Assembly: GCA_007922225.1 (NCBI GenBank)
Contig: ML679958.1
Location: forward strand, 57,244,838 to 57,308,837
Source: Emydura subglobosa
Taxonomy: Eukaryota; Chordata; Testudines; Chelidae
Length of the DNA: 64,000 bases
Reading direction: 5' to 3'
Shown here in pieces: positions 1 through 13,064 of the stretch (position 1 is the first letter of the stretch; each line of letters starts with the position of its first letter). Position numbers and translations under genes: made by a program. Under the pieces are notes generated by a model that worked only from the letters and a program-made list of their open reading frames with translations, had not been told where the DNA came from and did not search any database.

Positions 1-767
1 TGTGCTTCATGTTCAAGATTGCTCAGTGCAGCTGCTATATTTATAATTTTAAAAGACTCAGTTCATAACCTTCTGTTTCAGAAGATGCACCAAAATGGTT
101 TTAACTACTCCAACTTTTTGGGGCAGAAAAATAAAAATGACTACTTCTGCAATTACAGAAGAAACTGATGCATGTAGATCTGTTCATTAATGAAAGGACT
201 CTATAAATACAACATTAGTTATTTAGTAGGAAGTTTTCACTAAAGGTACATTATGTATTAAAGTGTGGTTCTGTTTGTGAAAAATTACGATGTAAATAAG
301 CACTTGTATCTTTTAATAGTTTTTCTATTACTTTTATTTTTGTTAATGGTGTTGGTGCTGCAGATTTAACACTGAATGAGTCGGATTCTATACCTTCCCA
401 TGAACCATTGGCACTTAATAAATAATTTTGTCAATCATTTACACCTGTGCAACTTCACTGAAGATTATCCTGGTGACACAGGGCATAATTTGAAGACAGC
501 AGATATGTACAGGTGTGATTGAGGGCATAATTTGGCCTACAAAACTTTTGAGTGGTGGTGATGCCTGAGCAGGAAAGAACCAATTTGTGTTTCAGATCCC
601 AGCGTAAGTTTGCAAGTCCGCCAGTTTTAAAAATGCATCTTATTATTTGTACATGGAAATCACAAAGGCAATCAGCAACCCCCAATGCCATTTTTTTGTA
701 TAAAGTGACTTTTCAGAGTAGAACCATACTGCAAAAAGGACTTCAGTGTTATAAACCATAATTGCCT
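1..767. other. No gene recognised (downstream flank)
   Basis: AT-rich, single-copy-looking sequence at the left edge. Short ORFs of 69-78 codons on both strands carry no recognisable motif. One acceptor-like pyrimidine tract ending in AG lies near position 81, but the sequence after it resembles no exon I know. Confidence 0.4.
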
Positions 768-1640
768 CATATTGAATCGTAGGACTTGAAGGGACTTTGC
801 GAGATCATCTAGTCCAGTCCCCTGCACTTACGGCGGGACCAAACATCCAGATCATTCCTCACAGGCGTTTGTCTAACCTACTCTTAAAAATCTGCAGTGA
901 TGGACATTCCACATCCTCTCTAGGCAATTTATTCCAGTGCTTTAATTAACTACCCTGACAGAAGTTTTTCTTAATATTCAACCTAAACTGCCTTTGCTGT
1001 CATTTAAGCCCATTACGTCTTATCCTATCCTATTTTCTTCTCCAGACTAAACAAACCCAATTTTGTCAATCTTCCCTCTTAGGTCATGTTTCTAGACTTT
1101 TAATACTTTTTGTTGTTGTTCTCTGGACTTTCTCCAATTTGTTCACATATTTCCTGAAACACAATATTCCTGGACACTATACTACAGTTGAGGCCTCAAC
1201 AGTTCTGAGTAAAGCGGAGGAATTATTTCTCACGTCTTGGTTACAACGCTCCTGCTAATACATCCTAGAATGATGTTTGCTTTTTTTGCAAATGTTACAC
1301 TGACTCATTTAACTTGTGATCCATTATGCCACCCAGAACCCTTTCTGGTATGCTCTTTCGTAGGCAGTCATTTCCCATTTTGTATGTGTGCAATTGATTG
1401 TTCCCTCTTAAGTGGAGTACTTTGCATTTGTCCTTATTGAATTTTCTCCTATTTAATTCAGACCATTTCTTCAGTTTGGCCAGATAATTTTGAATTTTAA
1501 TCCTATCCTCCAAAACACTTGCAACCCCTTCCAGCTTGGTATCAGCCACAGACTTTACTGTTCTCTATGCCATTATCTAAACGATCGATGAAGATATTGA
1601 ACAGAACCGGACCCCACTCAATATTACAGACCTACTTAAT
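768..1640 (-). mobile_element. Old CR1-type LINE 3' fragment
   Basis: Read on the minus strand, this shows the 3' half of a CR1 reverse-transcriptase ORF and its tail. The stretch 1295-1549 translates with the typical CR1 segment around EDRIKIQNYL, KWSELNRRKFNKDKCKVLHL and YKMGNDCL, although the RT core itself lies outside the copy. The element's 3' end is at low coordinates, where the degraded counterpart of the usual CR1 tail is followed by the 'ggactt gaagggac' type sequence. Many indels and stops show an old copy, clearly more diverged than the CR1 at 37.5-38.7 kb. CR1 elements are 5'-truncated non-LTR retrotransposons abundant in turtles, birds and crocodilians. Confidence 0.85.
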
Positions 1641-2540
1641 ACAACGCAGTATCAGGGTAGTCTAGTATTGGGTGAACACATCTACAGAATACAGAGATAG
1701 TTTAAAAAAAATTTTTTTTACAGGGGCCGGGGTAATACACTATAATGAAGACTGCTGCAGCCTCTACAAATCTTTCCCACTATGACACAGGAGATTTTCT
1801 CAGTTCCTTGTCACTTTATCTAGGTATTGATGTTGGCACTGTCAAGAATCTGTGAGGTTTAAAAAACAAAAAAAACCCTTTTAAGCCTCTATCTACCCCC
1901 ATTCTAATGACATATGTTACATATTTGAAGTTAGACATTGATGTAAAAGGGATATCTGTCAGCTGCTAAGAATTAAGTGAAAAGTGAGTGACTTCCCTCC
2001 CTTTCCACACCCAAAAAAAGTGGTATTGTGCCTGAGTATATAAAGCTAGAATTATATACCTGCTCCTCTGTGCTCAGGTCATGTCAATGCTTCCTAATTT
2101 AAGATAGTTACAGGGCCTGATTCAAAACCTGTTGGAGTCAATGACTTTTCTTGTTGGCTTCAATGGTCTTTGGATCAGGTCTGTACCTGCCATTTCGCCA
2201 CTGGCTGGTGTGGGATTTTTTTCCCTCCTAGCAGTGCCTGTCTTTATTTATACTGTCTGCTGCTGCTGCTGCTGAGTGGCTCTGCTTGAAGCAGCACCTC
2301 CTTTCACTCACTGAAGAGAACAAAATCTCTGATAAGGCTAAATTAGCAGCAGGAAATGAGAACAGCAATGAGAGGGAGGGGGGCTTTTGAAAACTTAAAA
2401 GAAAGGGGCCTTTTCCAATGCATTTAAAGCAACATTTCCCAAAGAGTGGGGCATACTTCTCTGAGGGGGGAAGCAAAGTATTAGCCAGTGAGGTGCAGAT
2501 CTCTTAATTGTTCAAGTCTCACTTTTTTTGTAATGAAAGC
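1641..2540. other. Non-coding, no gene seen
   Basis: No supported gene. It holds a short hairpin element (2113-2184, listed separately) and a (CTG)6 run near 2258-2275 that is too short to matter. Confidence 0.4.
2113..2184. repeat. Short hairpin repeat, GGGCCTGAT-type ends
   Basis: The left arm starts gggcctgattc and the right arm ends ggatcaggtctg, giving an imperfect inverted repeat of about 30 bp arms with a short loop. A better-preserved relative lies at 58997-59068 and half-copies occur elsewhere. I cannot assign it to a named family. Confidence 0.55.
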
Positions 2541-3200
2541 TAATGGGCAGATCCACAAAAGTGCCCTGCTGTCTAGTAGAATCCTTAGCCCTGAGTTAGA
2601 TGCCCAGGCTCCCCATACAATGCACAGGGAAAGTTAGGTGCCCATGGAAGGGAGTCTCAGAAGCCAGCAAGCTTACTGGGGAGCTACTTTAGGAGAGAAC
2701 TGCAAATGAAAGGGTGGGGTTTAGGCCCAAAACCTCAAAAATAGGCCAGAGATAGGCCCTTCCCTACACGCAGGATAATCAGCTGTGAAAGCTCTCCTGG
2801 AGTTAGGTACTTAAGCCAGAGCATCCCTTTCTGGGGATGGAGGAGGAAAGTGAGAGCTGCTCCAGAAAATAGCCAGTAGCACAGTGGTTAGAGTGCTCCC
2901 CTGGGACGTGGGAGACCTGTGTTCAAATTCTAGTTCTACCTGATGTGGAACAGGGACTTGCCCTCGGGTCCCCCACATCCCAGCTAGGATCGTCTGGGGT
3001 GGGGTCTCTCTTTGGTTTTCCTGTTGGAGCAACTCCACTTCTGATAGATATCTAACTATTCACTGGGCTAGAGAGAGGCTTATTCTCTAATCCAGTCATT
3101 AGGGCACTCATTTGGGATGTAGGTGGGTCAGGTTCACGTCTCTGCTCTCAAGTATTCAGTGTCAGTGGTACCTAAATGGTGGACTTAGGTGGCTAACTAC
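2541..3200 (+). repeat. Foldback repeat with tRNA-like hairpins, copy 1
   Basis: A repeat of about 660 bp. It has a forward tRNA-like stretch with A-box-like cacagtggttagag (about 2879) and B-box-like gttcaaattc (2921-2930). An inverted, partly complementary stretch follows, so 2908-2976 can fold into a hairpin. Next comes a core with cctgttggagcaactccact and ctattcactggg, then a second tRNA-like stretch (cagtcattagggcac, ggttcacgtc at 3131-3140). The outer arms carry 'ttaggtgccc' and 'ggcttaggt..' motifs. Other long copies are at 18780-19480 and 39985-40590 in the same orientation. It is non-coding. A pol III SINE origin is plausible but the architecture is not that of a simple SINE. Confidence 0.6.
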
Positions 3201-6200
3201 CTTTGTGGTATACCTACTCTCAAGTTTGTGTTATGGCCATAAAGAAAAGCTTTAAAATGTGGCACTAGTGCCATTAGCATGGCAGCGTCTGCTGGAGTTG
3301 GCAGAGTTTGAGACACTAGCTCAGAGATATGAAATTCACTATTCAATTCAACAGGTGCTAATTCAGATGGTATTTTAAGTATCAGCACCGTTAGCTTTTC
3401 CTAGCTATTCAAAGTCTGTAAGAAAGGAAAGGTAGTATCGTATGATAAAGAAACGTTGGTTAGGGCCACTGGGGCAACACGCTACTCTGAGGAAAATGCC
3501 ATGAGAGTTGTAGAGTGGAGATTTGACTCCGGGGGACGTGGCTGAAATGTTAGTAATCCAGAAGTTTGTCTTCATACTAGAGAGTTTTAGTGACCCTACA
3601 AAATGTAAAATTAGTGTATGCTGCAAAAGTACTTTTACAAGTCAGGCCACTTGTTTAGGTGATAGATTTGGGAGCCTAAAGTTATCCTAACTTTAGGCTC
3701 TCCCCCTCCCCCTTTTTTGTTTTGTTTTTGTTTTAAAGTCATGGCCAGTATACGTAATGTCTGATTTCAAAGACCCAAACCACAGCAAATTGCACAGTAC
3801 AATCTCAGAAGAATGGGGCTGACCTTGTTGGGATCCGAACTTGTGGTTCCAGGAAGTTTATACAAAGAAACCTGAAGCTTAGCCTACTCGCAAGTGCTGA
3901 AATGGCTTTAGAATAATGGACGCAATAAGAGCCGCCTAATGCACAGTTGCGGTTATTAACAATCCCTGATAAATGCATGACTATAGCCCTTTTAATTCCT
4001 ATTTATAATTTTACCTATAAAATACAATGACAAAAGCCAACAACAATTGGTGGAGTGTCTAGTTCCACAGTGGAGGAGAAAAAAATCATAGTTACTAAAG
4101 CAATGGTCAGTATAGGTCCAAAAAAGAACAAGACTATTAATTCACAAAACTACGTGAACTGTTCCCTTGACAAACACATGAAGAAAACCACTCAAATTTT
4201 CTAGTGCCTCAGTCCAAAGAATAAACAGCAACAGTATGAAGGGGGAAAAGACAGCACAAAAGGAAAACTAATAATTTCAGTTAAAGAACGAGCCTGTACC
4301 AAGAGGTGCCATTCTCTGACTCACATTTTCACCACATTCATAATCCAGTTCTATGTTAGCTTTAGTGGAGGTGGATAATGATTATAATCATGCATGATCT
4401 AAATATCCTTTAATAAACATAGGTAAATGGAAGATGGCGTAGCCCTTTAGTGAGTTGCCCATCTGTTTGTCCCCATTTTTATAGGGTATGGCTTACATTC
4501 TTGAAGAGACACTAATAGGCCTAGGTACTTATCCACTTCCCGTTCCTAATAGCTGTGCACAAGAGAAGTCCATTTCTTTTCACTTCTTTATGAAATAGTC
4601 CCGCTTTCCTTTCTAGTTCTTCTGTGGCCATTGAATTGCTAACGCTTTGTGACTGGCAGTCAGAATTGCCTGATAGTAATTGCTAAAGCTCTCCTGTCTA
4701 TGCCAAGGGCTAAAGGGAATTCTCAGCAGTGTGACTGACAGTGATGGCTTGAACATTGTGGGGTTTTTTCCATAGGATTTATTAATCTCACTTGCTTTAA
4801 TGTTGTTTTATTTCCATGTAGGGGGAAATATATATGTTCTCCTAGCTTTTGTCCCCTTTAGAACAATTCTCCCCCTTCCCTGATATAGAGTGACAAGGCG
4901 AGAATGTTGTTCCAGTTGGTACGTCTATTCAGTTTTTCTTTTTTCATCAGCTTACCACCTGTTCCTTGTCATGCACCTTTACAAAGTTGGTCAGCCTCTG
5001 CTTTCAAGTAAGTAGGAAGGCAACAGCCAAACACTTCTGACACTCCTAGTAACCTACTCAAAATTCTGTAAGGCAAAATCCACAACATTTATCTGAAAAG
5101 TAAAGCTGTGGCATCATTCATATTGTCTATCATTTAAATATGAATAGTGAAAAACTGTAATCATCGTTCTGAGCTGAATGAGAAGCATGTGTATGGAAGC
5201 ACTTAAGAAATATATGGCCAAAGTTATCTTTGCCAAAACTCCCTTGAATTCAGTGGAGTTATAGGAGGGATAAATTTGACTCATAATATTTGAAGACTTA
5301 AGGGGGGAAATGAGTTAGAGCTTTCTACCAGAAATTCCAAATGGCTATAAAGACAAGAGCTTGGTGAATACAACAAAAATATGCTGCTAATGCTTGCCCA
5401 AATTTTAAAATGAATGTGTTTCATTCACACTTGTTTCCTTCGTTTTATTCATTTTCCGTTAACATCTGAGAAAGCAAATTTTTCTGATATGAATGTTCTT
5501 GGAAAGTGAATGTTGCAGTCACATACATGAGTAGTAGTGGAAACTGAATTTGTTTATTCACACGTGAGTATTCGCATCAGATGTTCTTGTGAGTTTGTTT
5601 ATGCATTCAGGGAATAGCAATACCATGAGACTTATCTAACCAATCACAACTAGACTACAGCGCAAATATACAGTACTGATAATCTGCCTATTACCATTAA
5701 ATCAATAGAGTAAAACAACAACAATTGAGCAACAAATACAACTGAGGATACTGCAGTCTGCTTGTAGATATATTTGGTGAGCAGGAAAAAGATTAATTTT
5801 ATCAGATAAATTATTCATGGTGAATTATTCATTGAATTCTACTGAACACTTAGGCCAAGGCAGCATTTTAACATGAAGTATGTATATAATGTGATACAGC
5901 ATATATGTGCTTTCATTTGAAGTCTTATGACAACTGGGCTGGAAGTGTTTTGGAATATCTAACATTTTGCTAAAGATGTAGATCAAGGGTTTTGTGGCCC
6001 AAAAGCATGGTAAGAGAGAAATAGGAAACCCTGATGATTGAGCTATTTGTGAGTACAGTACAATAAATTATTCATTAAATCAGTTGCAACATCTACAAAG
6101 GCACCAAGGCTTAGTTCCTGGCCTGATGCTGTGATAAACAAAATGCAATCTTCTGCATTGTCCATCTCCTACAGATTCCTTTTTTCATACACATAATTGG

Positions 6201-7878
6201 AAAAATGACCGAGAATTGCTTCAGCATTCTCTTTCTGGAACTGGCTCTTAACCAATCTGTGGAATAATTTGCACTGAAGGGAAGTGAGTGGGTTCTGTAA
6301 ATGCATTTGACCTTTAAGGTGAAATAACTCCATACATAATCTTCAATGCAAATGTTTATAGTGGCTAAACAATTTTCCCATGCATTGGCTATTGTTATCT
6401 CTTGAAAAACTAGTAGTGATTCAAATGGTTGATTATGGTTTACAATGGCAATAAACCTCTCACAATTGGTTGTTATCAAAATAAACTGCCATTCTGTTAA
6501 ATGTTAAACAACAAGTCAAACTGCTGAAAACAACCAATTTCTTGTGGAATATTGCCTGAATAAATTTCAGTAGGAAGTGCAGATCATTAAGTTCTGAACA
6601 ACAGATCAGGCTTAATGAAATTACATTATATATATTAAAAAAAGCTAAAAAAAAAAATCGCCAGTGTATGAACCAAACAGTAAGCTACATTTTATAAATG
6701 TGATTGTCTGGGGCTTTATTCATTTAAAGACTGTTGTCTCCCAATACAAACTACTGTTGCTTTCCCACTATTTCTACAGCTGTGAGGAAACTAGCAATAC
6801 TGTTATATTGACCCATTTTAAAAAGGTGGAAACTAATTTGTATGTTTTGAATCTGCATAGACTAAAGACCTACAATGAAACATACGGGTTAGTGTCTGCA
6901 TTAGAATAATTTCTATGGCTAATTTAAACGGCAAAAATATAGTCAAGCAATTCATAACACAGACGCCATCTTCTCTGTAGTGAGTGACAGAAAACTTCCT
7001 CACCATAGCAACCAGTGATATCTCCTAAGAATAACATTAACCTCCTCTGTTACCAGTTTTACATTCTTAAATGTTAAAGACAGTTGCAAGGCATTTGGCT
7101 TGATTATATATTTTCACTATTTAAAATGTAGTGAGCACTTAAATAAAACTAAAAAGACATGAATAAAATTGGAGGTAATTGAAGATCTAGAAAACACAAG
7201 TGTTAAAAATGCAGACCTGGAAGCAGGATCATTAATGGGCAGGGAAAGATTTCTTTCTCTCGTGAAAATCAGGCATCCTTGTAGAGAGCTCTGTTTAGCT
7301 ACTGCCTTTAAAATGGATCTTTACATTGATTTTTAAAAGTCAGTGTATAGAATGGAGGAAGAAAGGAAGAGGGGTAGAAATGTGCCTCTTTCTTCCCCGT
7401 CACCACCATCCCAGGCACAAGTTGGAAATCCAGGAGCTGGCACCAAATATTTAGGGGTTTTAAATTAAAGAATTATTTATTTTTAGACTATTACGAAAGC
7501 TTTTCACGTAAGTGATAAAAAAAATCATCACAGCCCCCTAGGATATGGAGACATTCTGAGAGTGTCATGAAGATTCCATTAAAAGACATTTTATCCTTGC
7601 CTTTGGAGACTCTACACTTATCTATTTTGACTTAAATTCTTTCCCCCATCTCTGCAAGAGACGAACATGACACAGAAATTGTATCGAGTGAACTCAGATC
7701 AGGGAAGACAGATTGTAAATCAAGATTTGCTAGAGCTAAATCATGTTCTCTTGTTTGATCTCTTATCTGATAACTTTTATCCAAAAGGGTACTGGGAAAG
7801 TTAATTGCAACTGTTAAGATGAATCTTTAGGAAATATCACTCTTGAGAGTGAGTTTTTTTTCCTCTCCTCACTGCATA
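3201..7878. other. Long stretch without recognisable gene or repeat
   Basis: About 4.7 kb of AT-rich DNA. The longest ORF is 122 codons on the minus strand (6111-6479) and has no recognisable domain, repeat or splice context. I see no LINE, LTR or MITE signature. Confidence 0.4.
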
Positions 7879-7900
7879 TTTTTTTTTTTTTTTTTTTTTT
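7879..7900. repeat. Poly-T run
   Basis: A 22 bp uninterrupted T tract. It could be the tail of a minus-strand retroposon, but no SINE or LINE body is recognisable beside it. Confidence 0.8.
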
Positions 7901-8149
7901 GAGATTCAAGGTGTGAAGCAATTATCACTAGATTTTTTAGTTTTCTGGCTCTCTCCTAAAAATAGAAAGAAAACTACAGCTTCTCATATTGAACAATTAG
8001 GAATCTGGAGAACAAGAGGCACTAGTAAAAAGGACAATATGTAGATCTTTGAATATGATATGGGTAGGCAGATATTTATGATATAAACTACCTATTACCC
8101 AGAGAAATCCCTTGGGATATGATGTGGCATAACTTCCACAAATAATTTT

Positions 8150-8290
8150 GCAAAGGTGATTTTATTTTTTAGAAGGAAGATCAGAGAGCTAGAATGAGCA
8201 TTGGCCTGGAAGCTAGTAGCTCCACAGTGCTAATAATGACTCTGCCAAAAAGGACTTTCATGGCTTTGGGAAAACAACAACTTCTGTATT
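8150..8290 (+). repeat. Possible MIR/tRNA-SINE relic
   Basis: The order of words (agctagaatgagcattggcctggaagc, then tgactctgcca) resembles a degraded tRNA-derived SINE such as MIR. The similarity is weak and I cannot define its ends. Confidence 0.25.
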
Positions 8291-8506
8291 TGCAATAATA
8301 CTTAAGAAGGGAGCTGTGAAAAATGTTAATGTTTGTATACAGCTTTGGACAGATAAAGGGATAAGAATGACTTCTTAAAATGAACAGTGGGACACCTGGC
8401 GACTCTCTTGAAGTAGGTACTGTAAAAACCTCACATTAAAACATCCACTGTACCCCTTAGCCAGTGGGTATCCACCTATACTCAGGCCATTAGACATAAC
8501 AAGGGG

Positions 8507-8701
8507 ACCTACTGTCCAGTAGTTCAAGTGCTGGTTCCTACATGGATTCCATATGTAGATGTGCATATGCACCACGTGCCGGAGCCAGAACTGTTTGTTG
8601 TAGTATCCCTCAACCCACGTGTGTCGTGCATTGGCCACATCCTGTGTCCGAGGTCTTATGAGGCTGTGCGGGTCGACACCCCTCCAGTTACTTCTTACCA
8701 T
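8507..8701 (+). repeat. DIRS left inverted terminal repeat
   Basis: The reverse complement of this segment matches 13207-13402 along its length. Shared landmarks include gttctggctcc, tatggaatcca, cttcataagacctc against cctcataagacctc, and ctggagggg. Opposite orientation of the ends is diagnostic for DIRS-type elements and excludes an ordinary LTR retrotransposon. The outermost 15-20 bp (cctactgtccagtagttcaa) are more diverged than on the right. Confidence 0.8.
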
Positions 8702-8884
8702 CATATGACCAGAGTCAGAACTCCTCTTTCTCCTTGCTTTTAGCTTGCTAAGAAGCCTTCTTCGTTCAAATAAGACTGTTGTTATAGTGCTAGTGTATAT
8801 AGTTCTTAAAGTTATATAGTTCATTAGTTGTTTTAGTTTCCATTCATTTTCCCTTATAGGGCATCCCACCTGTTCCATGTGACT

Positions 8885-11190
8885 ATGCCCTGGCAAGCTG
8901 GCTTTAAAAGCTGTGCATCACGCCCGCGCTCTTTCTATGTGAGTGACGAGCACCAATGTTGCCCTTACTGCCTTGGAGAAGCCCATGTAGTTGCCCGCTG
9001 CTCCATTTGCTGCTCCTTTCCTCCACAGACTCGGGAGGCTTGCAAGCTTCTCCTCTGAAAACATCTCATGGGAGGAGGCAATGCGCCCACATGCACATTT
9101 GGATCTGGGACTGGCAAATGCACAGACCACCACACCTCACTACCAGTGAGTGCTTCTCCAGCTCCCTCCTGAGCGGCACTGATGGTACCGGCACTGCTGG
9201 CGAAGACCCACCATGCTCATAAGAAGCACAGTCATGGGCATAAAGGTGTCTCCCTAATGGGGCCACCCCAAAATACAGTGTTGCCTCCTTAAGCCGTGTC
9301 AGGTTAGGTGAGAAGTGTAGATACGGCTGCTCCACCACGGAAGAAAGACAGAATAGAGCACAAGTCCAAACACTGTAGAGACCAGCCAGTACCATCTTCA
9401 GCACTGGTGACTGGGCCTCCACCTTCATCCCCAGCACTGTCCACACCACTGGGACTATCCGGACTTTTGTGCCTGGCTCTGCGCATGCCTGGCTGCTTGT
9501 CCCCACTTATGCCAATGGCCAAACTCCTGCAATCATACACTGGCTCCCCTCTGCATCCTAGATTGCCAGCAGCCCTGGAGCTCCCATCCCCCACAGACGA
9601 ACTGTTGTTGCTTGGCCGGTGCACCGCTCCGCTCTCATTTGCGCTACCATCTCTGTCACAGACAGGGTCTGCTTTGCAGACTTACACTGCGCCTTGCGCA
9701 CTGCCCGTTCTGACAGCACCACCTTTTCCAGCCTTCTGACTCTGAGTGGTCTTTGGAACCAGACCCCGCATTTTCACCAGTGTGGTCTTTCAGTCTGGAA
9801 CCTAGGCACTTGTCCTATACACTGGTGTATGGACCCCCTGTGGAGGCATGGTTCTCCTGGTTCCTGCTGATCCCTTTGACTGGTCCTATTGGCATGCTTG
9901 GGACCCCAACCGTCGGCACAACAGACCGTCAGTCATCACCTGCCAATATCCCTCCCTCAGTCTATGAGGAACCTCGCCCACACAGTCAGCACTACCGGTC
10001 CCGACTGCCGCCTCTTTGTCCCCAGATGAGATGCTCATCCTTCACCTGCTTTCTCTTTCATCCCCGGATGACCACAGTCAACATCAGGACTTGCTCTGCC
10101 ACATGGCTGAGGCTTTCTGTCTCCTGTTTGAAAATCTGCAAGAACCCCAGGATGAACTTCTGGACATTCTTCAACTAGCTGGGCCCTTGCAAATGGCTTT
10201 TCCCATCCATAGCTCACTTCTTCAGCCAGCTCAGGCCGTCTGACACACCCCAGCTTCTTGTGCTACCACACCAAAGCAGGCAGAATGATGCTACTTTATT
10301 CCCACCAAGAATACGGACTTCCTGTTCTCCCATCCCTCTCCAAACTCTCTCATGGTACAGGAGGCAACTGAGCATGCCCACCAGCAGCACCTCAAAACCA
10401 CCCCTCCTGAGCGGGTGGCCAAAAAACTTGACCTGCTCAGGCATAAGGTCTATTCATCTGCGGACTGCAATTCTGCATCGCCAATTACCTGGCCGTACGG
10501 GCAAAGTATGACTTTTTCCTCATACTCTAAACTGGCAGAGTTCCAGGCATCCCTCTTGGAGATAAATAGGCTGAGTTTAAATCCATCATTGATGAGGGTA
10601 AATTGGTAGCCGAGGTGGCCCTTCAGGCTGCGGTTGACACAGCAGACACAGCCATCCCATTCCCTGGCATTGGGCATGGTGCTTCACTGCGACTCCTGGA
10701 TCCAATCCTCTGGCTTCCCTAAGGAGGTCCAGACTATCCTCGAGGTCCTCCCATTCAACAGTCGGAGGCTCTTCAGTGACAAAACTGACATGTCCCTCCA
10801 TTTGCTCAAGGACTGTCATGCCACATCCTGTCCCTGGGCCTCTCTACTCTGGCCCCAACTCGCCGACAGCATTGGGCTTCTTTCCACCCTCACTATCCTT
10901 CCCACCCTACCTATCAAACTTACCCTTTGTGCCAGCAGGAACTGTCCTGCCGTTGTCAGCGGTCCCAATGACCTCTGCTATCCCATTACTACCACCTCCA
11001 CCGCCTCTGTTTCCTGCACTGCCTTTCCAAGCACCTCTTTTGACTCCTCCCTAGAGACCTGCGAATCTTCCTCCATCTCTCCTGTGGTCCCTCCAGTTGT
11101 GTTTGAGAGCTGTCTTGCCCTCTTTGCTCACAACTGGGCAAGATTACCACTGATTGCTGGATACTGGACATCATATACCAAGGGTACATG
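8885..11190 (+). pseudogene. DIRS Gag-like pseudogene
   Basis: The start ATG at 8885 gives MPWQAGFKSC followed by a Cys/His cluster (CCPYCLGEAH...CSICC), the N-terminal zinc-knuckle-like opening of vertebrate DIRS Gag proteins. The frame meets TGA at 9056-9058. Later pieces survive in different frames: RVAKKLDLLRHKVYSSA (about 10410-10460), LAVRAKYDFF, IDEGKLVAEVALQAAVD (about 10587-10640) and FPKEVQTILEVLPFNSRRLF (about 10710-10770). These follow the order expected of DIRS Gag. A proline/serine-rich stretch separates the two ends. Gag packages the element RNA in the family. At least four frame changes and several stops make this copy non-functional. The identification rests on recalled family sequence. 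Confidence 0.75.
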
Positions 11191-12925
11191 ATAGAGTTCC
11201 TCTCTTTCCCTCCTCATCACCCTCTGCATGGTGACCCTGGGGGTCCATCCCAATGCAATCTCCTCTGAGAGGAAGTGCACATCCTGCTCTGGAAGGGTGC
11301 CATAGAACGCATCCCATGCTGCTACCATGACCGTCGGTTCTACTCTCCCTATTTCCCTTTACTGAAGAAAAGGGGTGGCCTTTGTTCCATTTTAGATCCG
11401 CAGGCTCTATCTGCAAGTTTTGCTTCTGGATAGTCACCCTCCCCCTGATCATCTTCCTCCCCACCTGGAGCCTGGTTCACAGCTCTTGATATGAAGGATG
11501 CATACTTCCACGTGTATATCCATCCTGCCCATCGCAAATTCCTTTGCTTCATGGTGGGACACTCCTGCTACCAGTTCTGGGGCCTTCCTTTCTGGATCGC
11601 CACTTCTCCCCGCATCTTCACAAAAGTCTTCATGGTTCTTGCGGCATATATGTAGCACCTGGGCCACTCCTTATTCCTGTACCTGGACGACTGGCTCCTG
11701 GTTGCATGGTCCCGGGACCGCCTCCTTGTCACCATCCATATCCTGCGAAACCTCCTCACCAGCTTAGGAATCTTTATCAGCAAGGACAAGTCGACCTCAT
11801 ACCTACCTGCAGGCTTGGACTCCCTTGCGAGGTGAGCTTTTCTCCCCCCAGACAGCTTCACTGCCCCCCCTTCACTTATTGCACGTGCCGTCAGCCTCAC
11901 ATGCGTCTTTGCCAGTGCCTCTCCCTTTTTGGCCATACAGCGGCCTGCACGTCCATCACGTATGGTATGCCTGCCTACACATATGATGCCTCCAATTGTG
12001 GCTCCACTCTGTCTATAACCTGCAGGCAGATTACCTCAGCAAACGGATTCTCATTCCCACCTTGGTCCTGGCTTCCCTCTCTTGGTGGTGCAATCCGGCC
12101 AAGGTCATGGCGGGTATTCCTTTCAACCCTTCCACACCTGGCATCACACTCACCATGGATTCATCGCTTGTGGAATGGGGCGCCCACCTGGAGAGCTGCA
12201 GGGCCCAGAACCTCTAGTCCCCCAGGGGGTGAGGACGCACATCAACATCCTGGAGCTACGAGCCGTCTGCCTCACCTGCCTGGCATTTCTACATCTTCTC
12301 CACTCCAGCCATGTGCAACTCCTTTCGAACAACATGACAGCCCTCGTTTATATCAAAAAACAGGGCAGCGCTAGGTCTCCATCCCTTTGTGTGGGGGCGA
12401 TACACCTCTGGAACTGGTGCTTCTGTCAGAGGATCACACTGCATGCCGTCCATCTTCCAGGCACCAGAAACTCCCTTGTGGACATGCTCAGCCACTCATT
12501 TCACAACAACTACGAGTGGAAGCTCCATGACCCCACTCTCCGCTCCATCTTCCGCTAGTGGGGCACACTGTGGGGACCTCTTCACCTTCCCCTCTTTCTG
12601 TTCCAGGGGAACTCTCAGGCCCGACTTCAGGGAGATGGACTTTTCCTTCCCTGGACACCCGGCTTCTGCTGCGCCTTCCGATGCATCCCACTCCAACAGG
12701 TTCTAGGCAAGGTATGACAGGACTGGGTGGTTCTCATCCTCATAGGTCCATTTTGGCCTCACCAATATTGGTTCACTGATCTCCTTCACTTCTCTGCCTA
12801 CCCTCCGATTTGCCTTCCCTCTCTCCCAGATCTCTTCACAGAGGCACGTGGTCAGATCCAACACTCCAACCCAGGCCTGCTTCACCTCATGGCTGGTATT
12901 TGGATAGGGCTCACGCATAGATAAT
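11191..12925 (+). pseudogene. DIRS reverse transcriptase / RNase H pseudogene
   Basis: One long interrupted frame gives KGAIERIP, FPLLKKRGGLCSILDPQAL, then RT motif A as ALDMKDAYFHV (11482-11514), the PRIFTKVF region, and motif C as YLDDWLL (YLDD at 11680-11691). RNase H follows at about 12140-12560 with TMDSSLVEWGAHL, INILELRAVCL and LPGTRNSLVDMLS. The conserved downstream DIRS region (LILIGPFWPHQYWF, LPDLFTEARGQIQHSNP) reaches about 12920. Family enzymes copy element RNA into DNA and degrade the template. Catalytic aspartates of motifs A and C are present, but in-frame stops at several sites (for example the TAG after LSASFASG and one after LAAYM) and a frame change into RNase H disable it. 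Confidence 0.88.
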
Positions 12926-12929
12926 GCGT

Positions 12930-13060
12930 ACTCCATATCTGTGCGTGACGTCCTTTCACACAGCTGGTGGCCATCCATCAAGGCATGCTACCAGGCCAAA
13001 TGGAGACATTTCACTGTGTGGGCCCTTGCTCCCACCAGCACACTAAATACTGCTTGCTAT
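12930..13060 (+). pseudogene. Tyrosine recombinase N-terminal stub (DIRS)
   Basis: One frame reads SVRDVLSHSWWPSIKACYQ and AKWRHFTVWALAP, the core-binding-domain opening typical of DIRS tyrosine recombinases. The following catalytic region with its Arg, His-x-x-Arg and Tyr residues, expected to span several hundred bp, is missing. The sequence passes directly into the internal complementary region near 13065. This is a deletion rather than point decay. Confidence 0.6.
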
Positions 13061-13064
13061 GCTA

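Noticed and set aside
82..170. Possible terminal exon after a good acceptor (ttctgtttcag)
   Set aside because: Short frames after it match no protein I know, no upstream exon is visible, and AT-rich DNA produces such acceptors by chance.
2872..2935. Functional tRNA gene
   Set aside because: A- and B-box-like words are present but no cloverleaf with acceptor stem pairing; part of a repeat seen three times.
8375..8896. 173-codon minus-strand ORF
   Set aside because: Runs across the DIRS left terminal repeat on the antisense side; no recognisable domain.
11544..12374. 276-codon plus-strand ORF
   Set aside because: Wrong frame over the DIRS RT/RNase H region; the real coding signal (YLDD, RNase H motifs) is in other frames.
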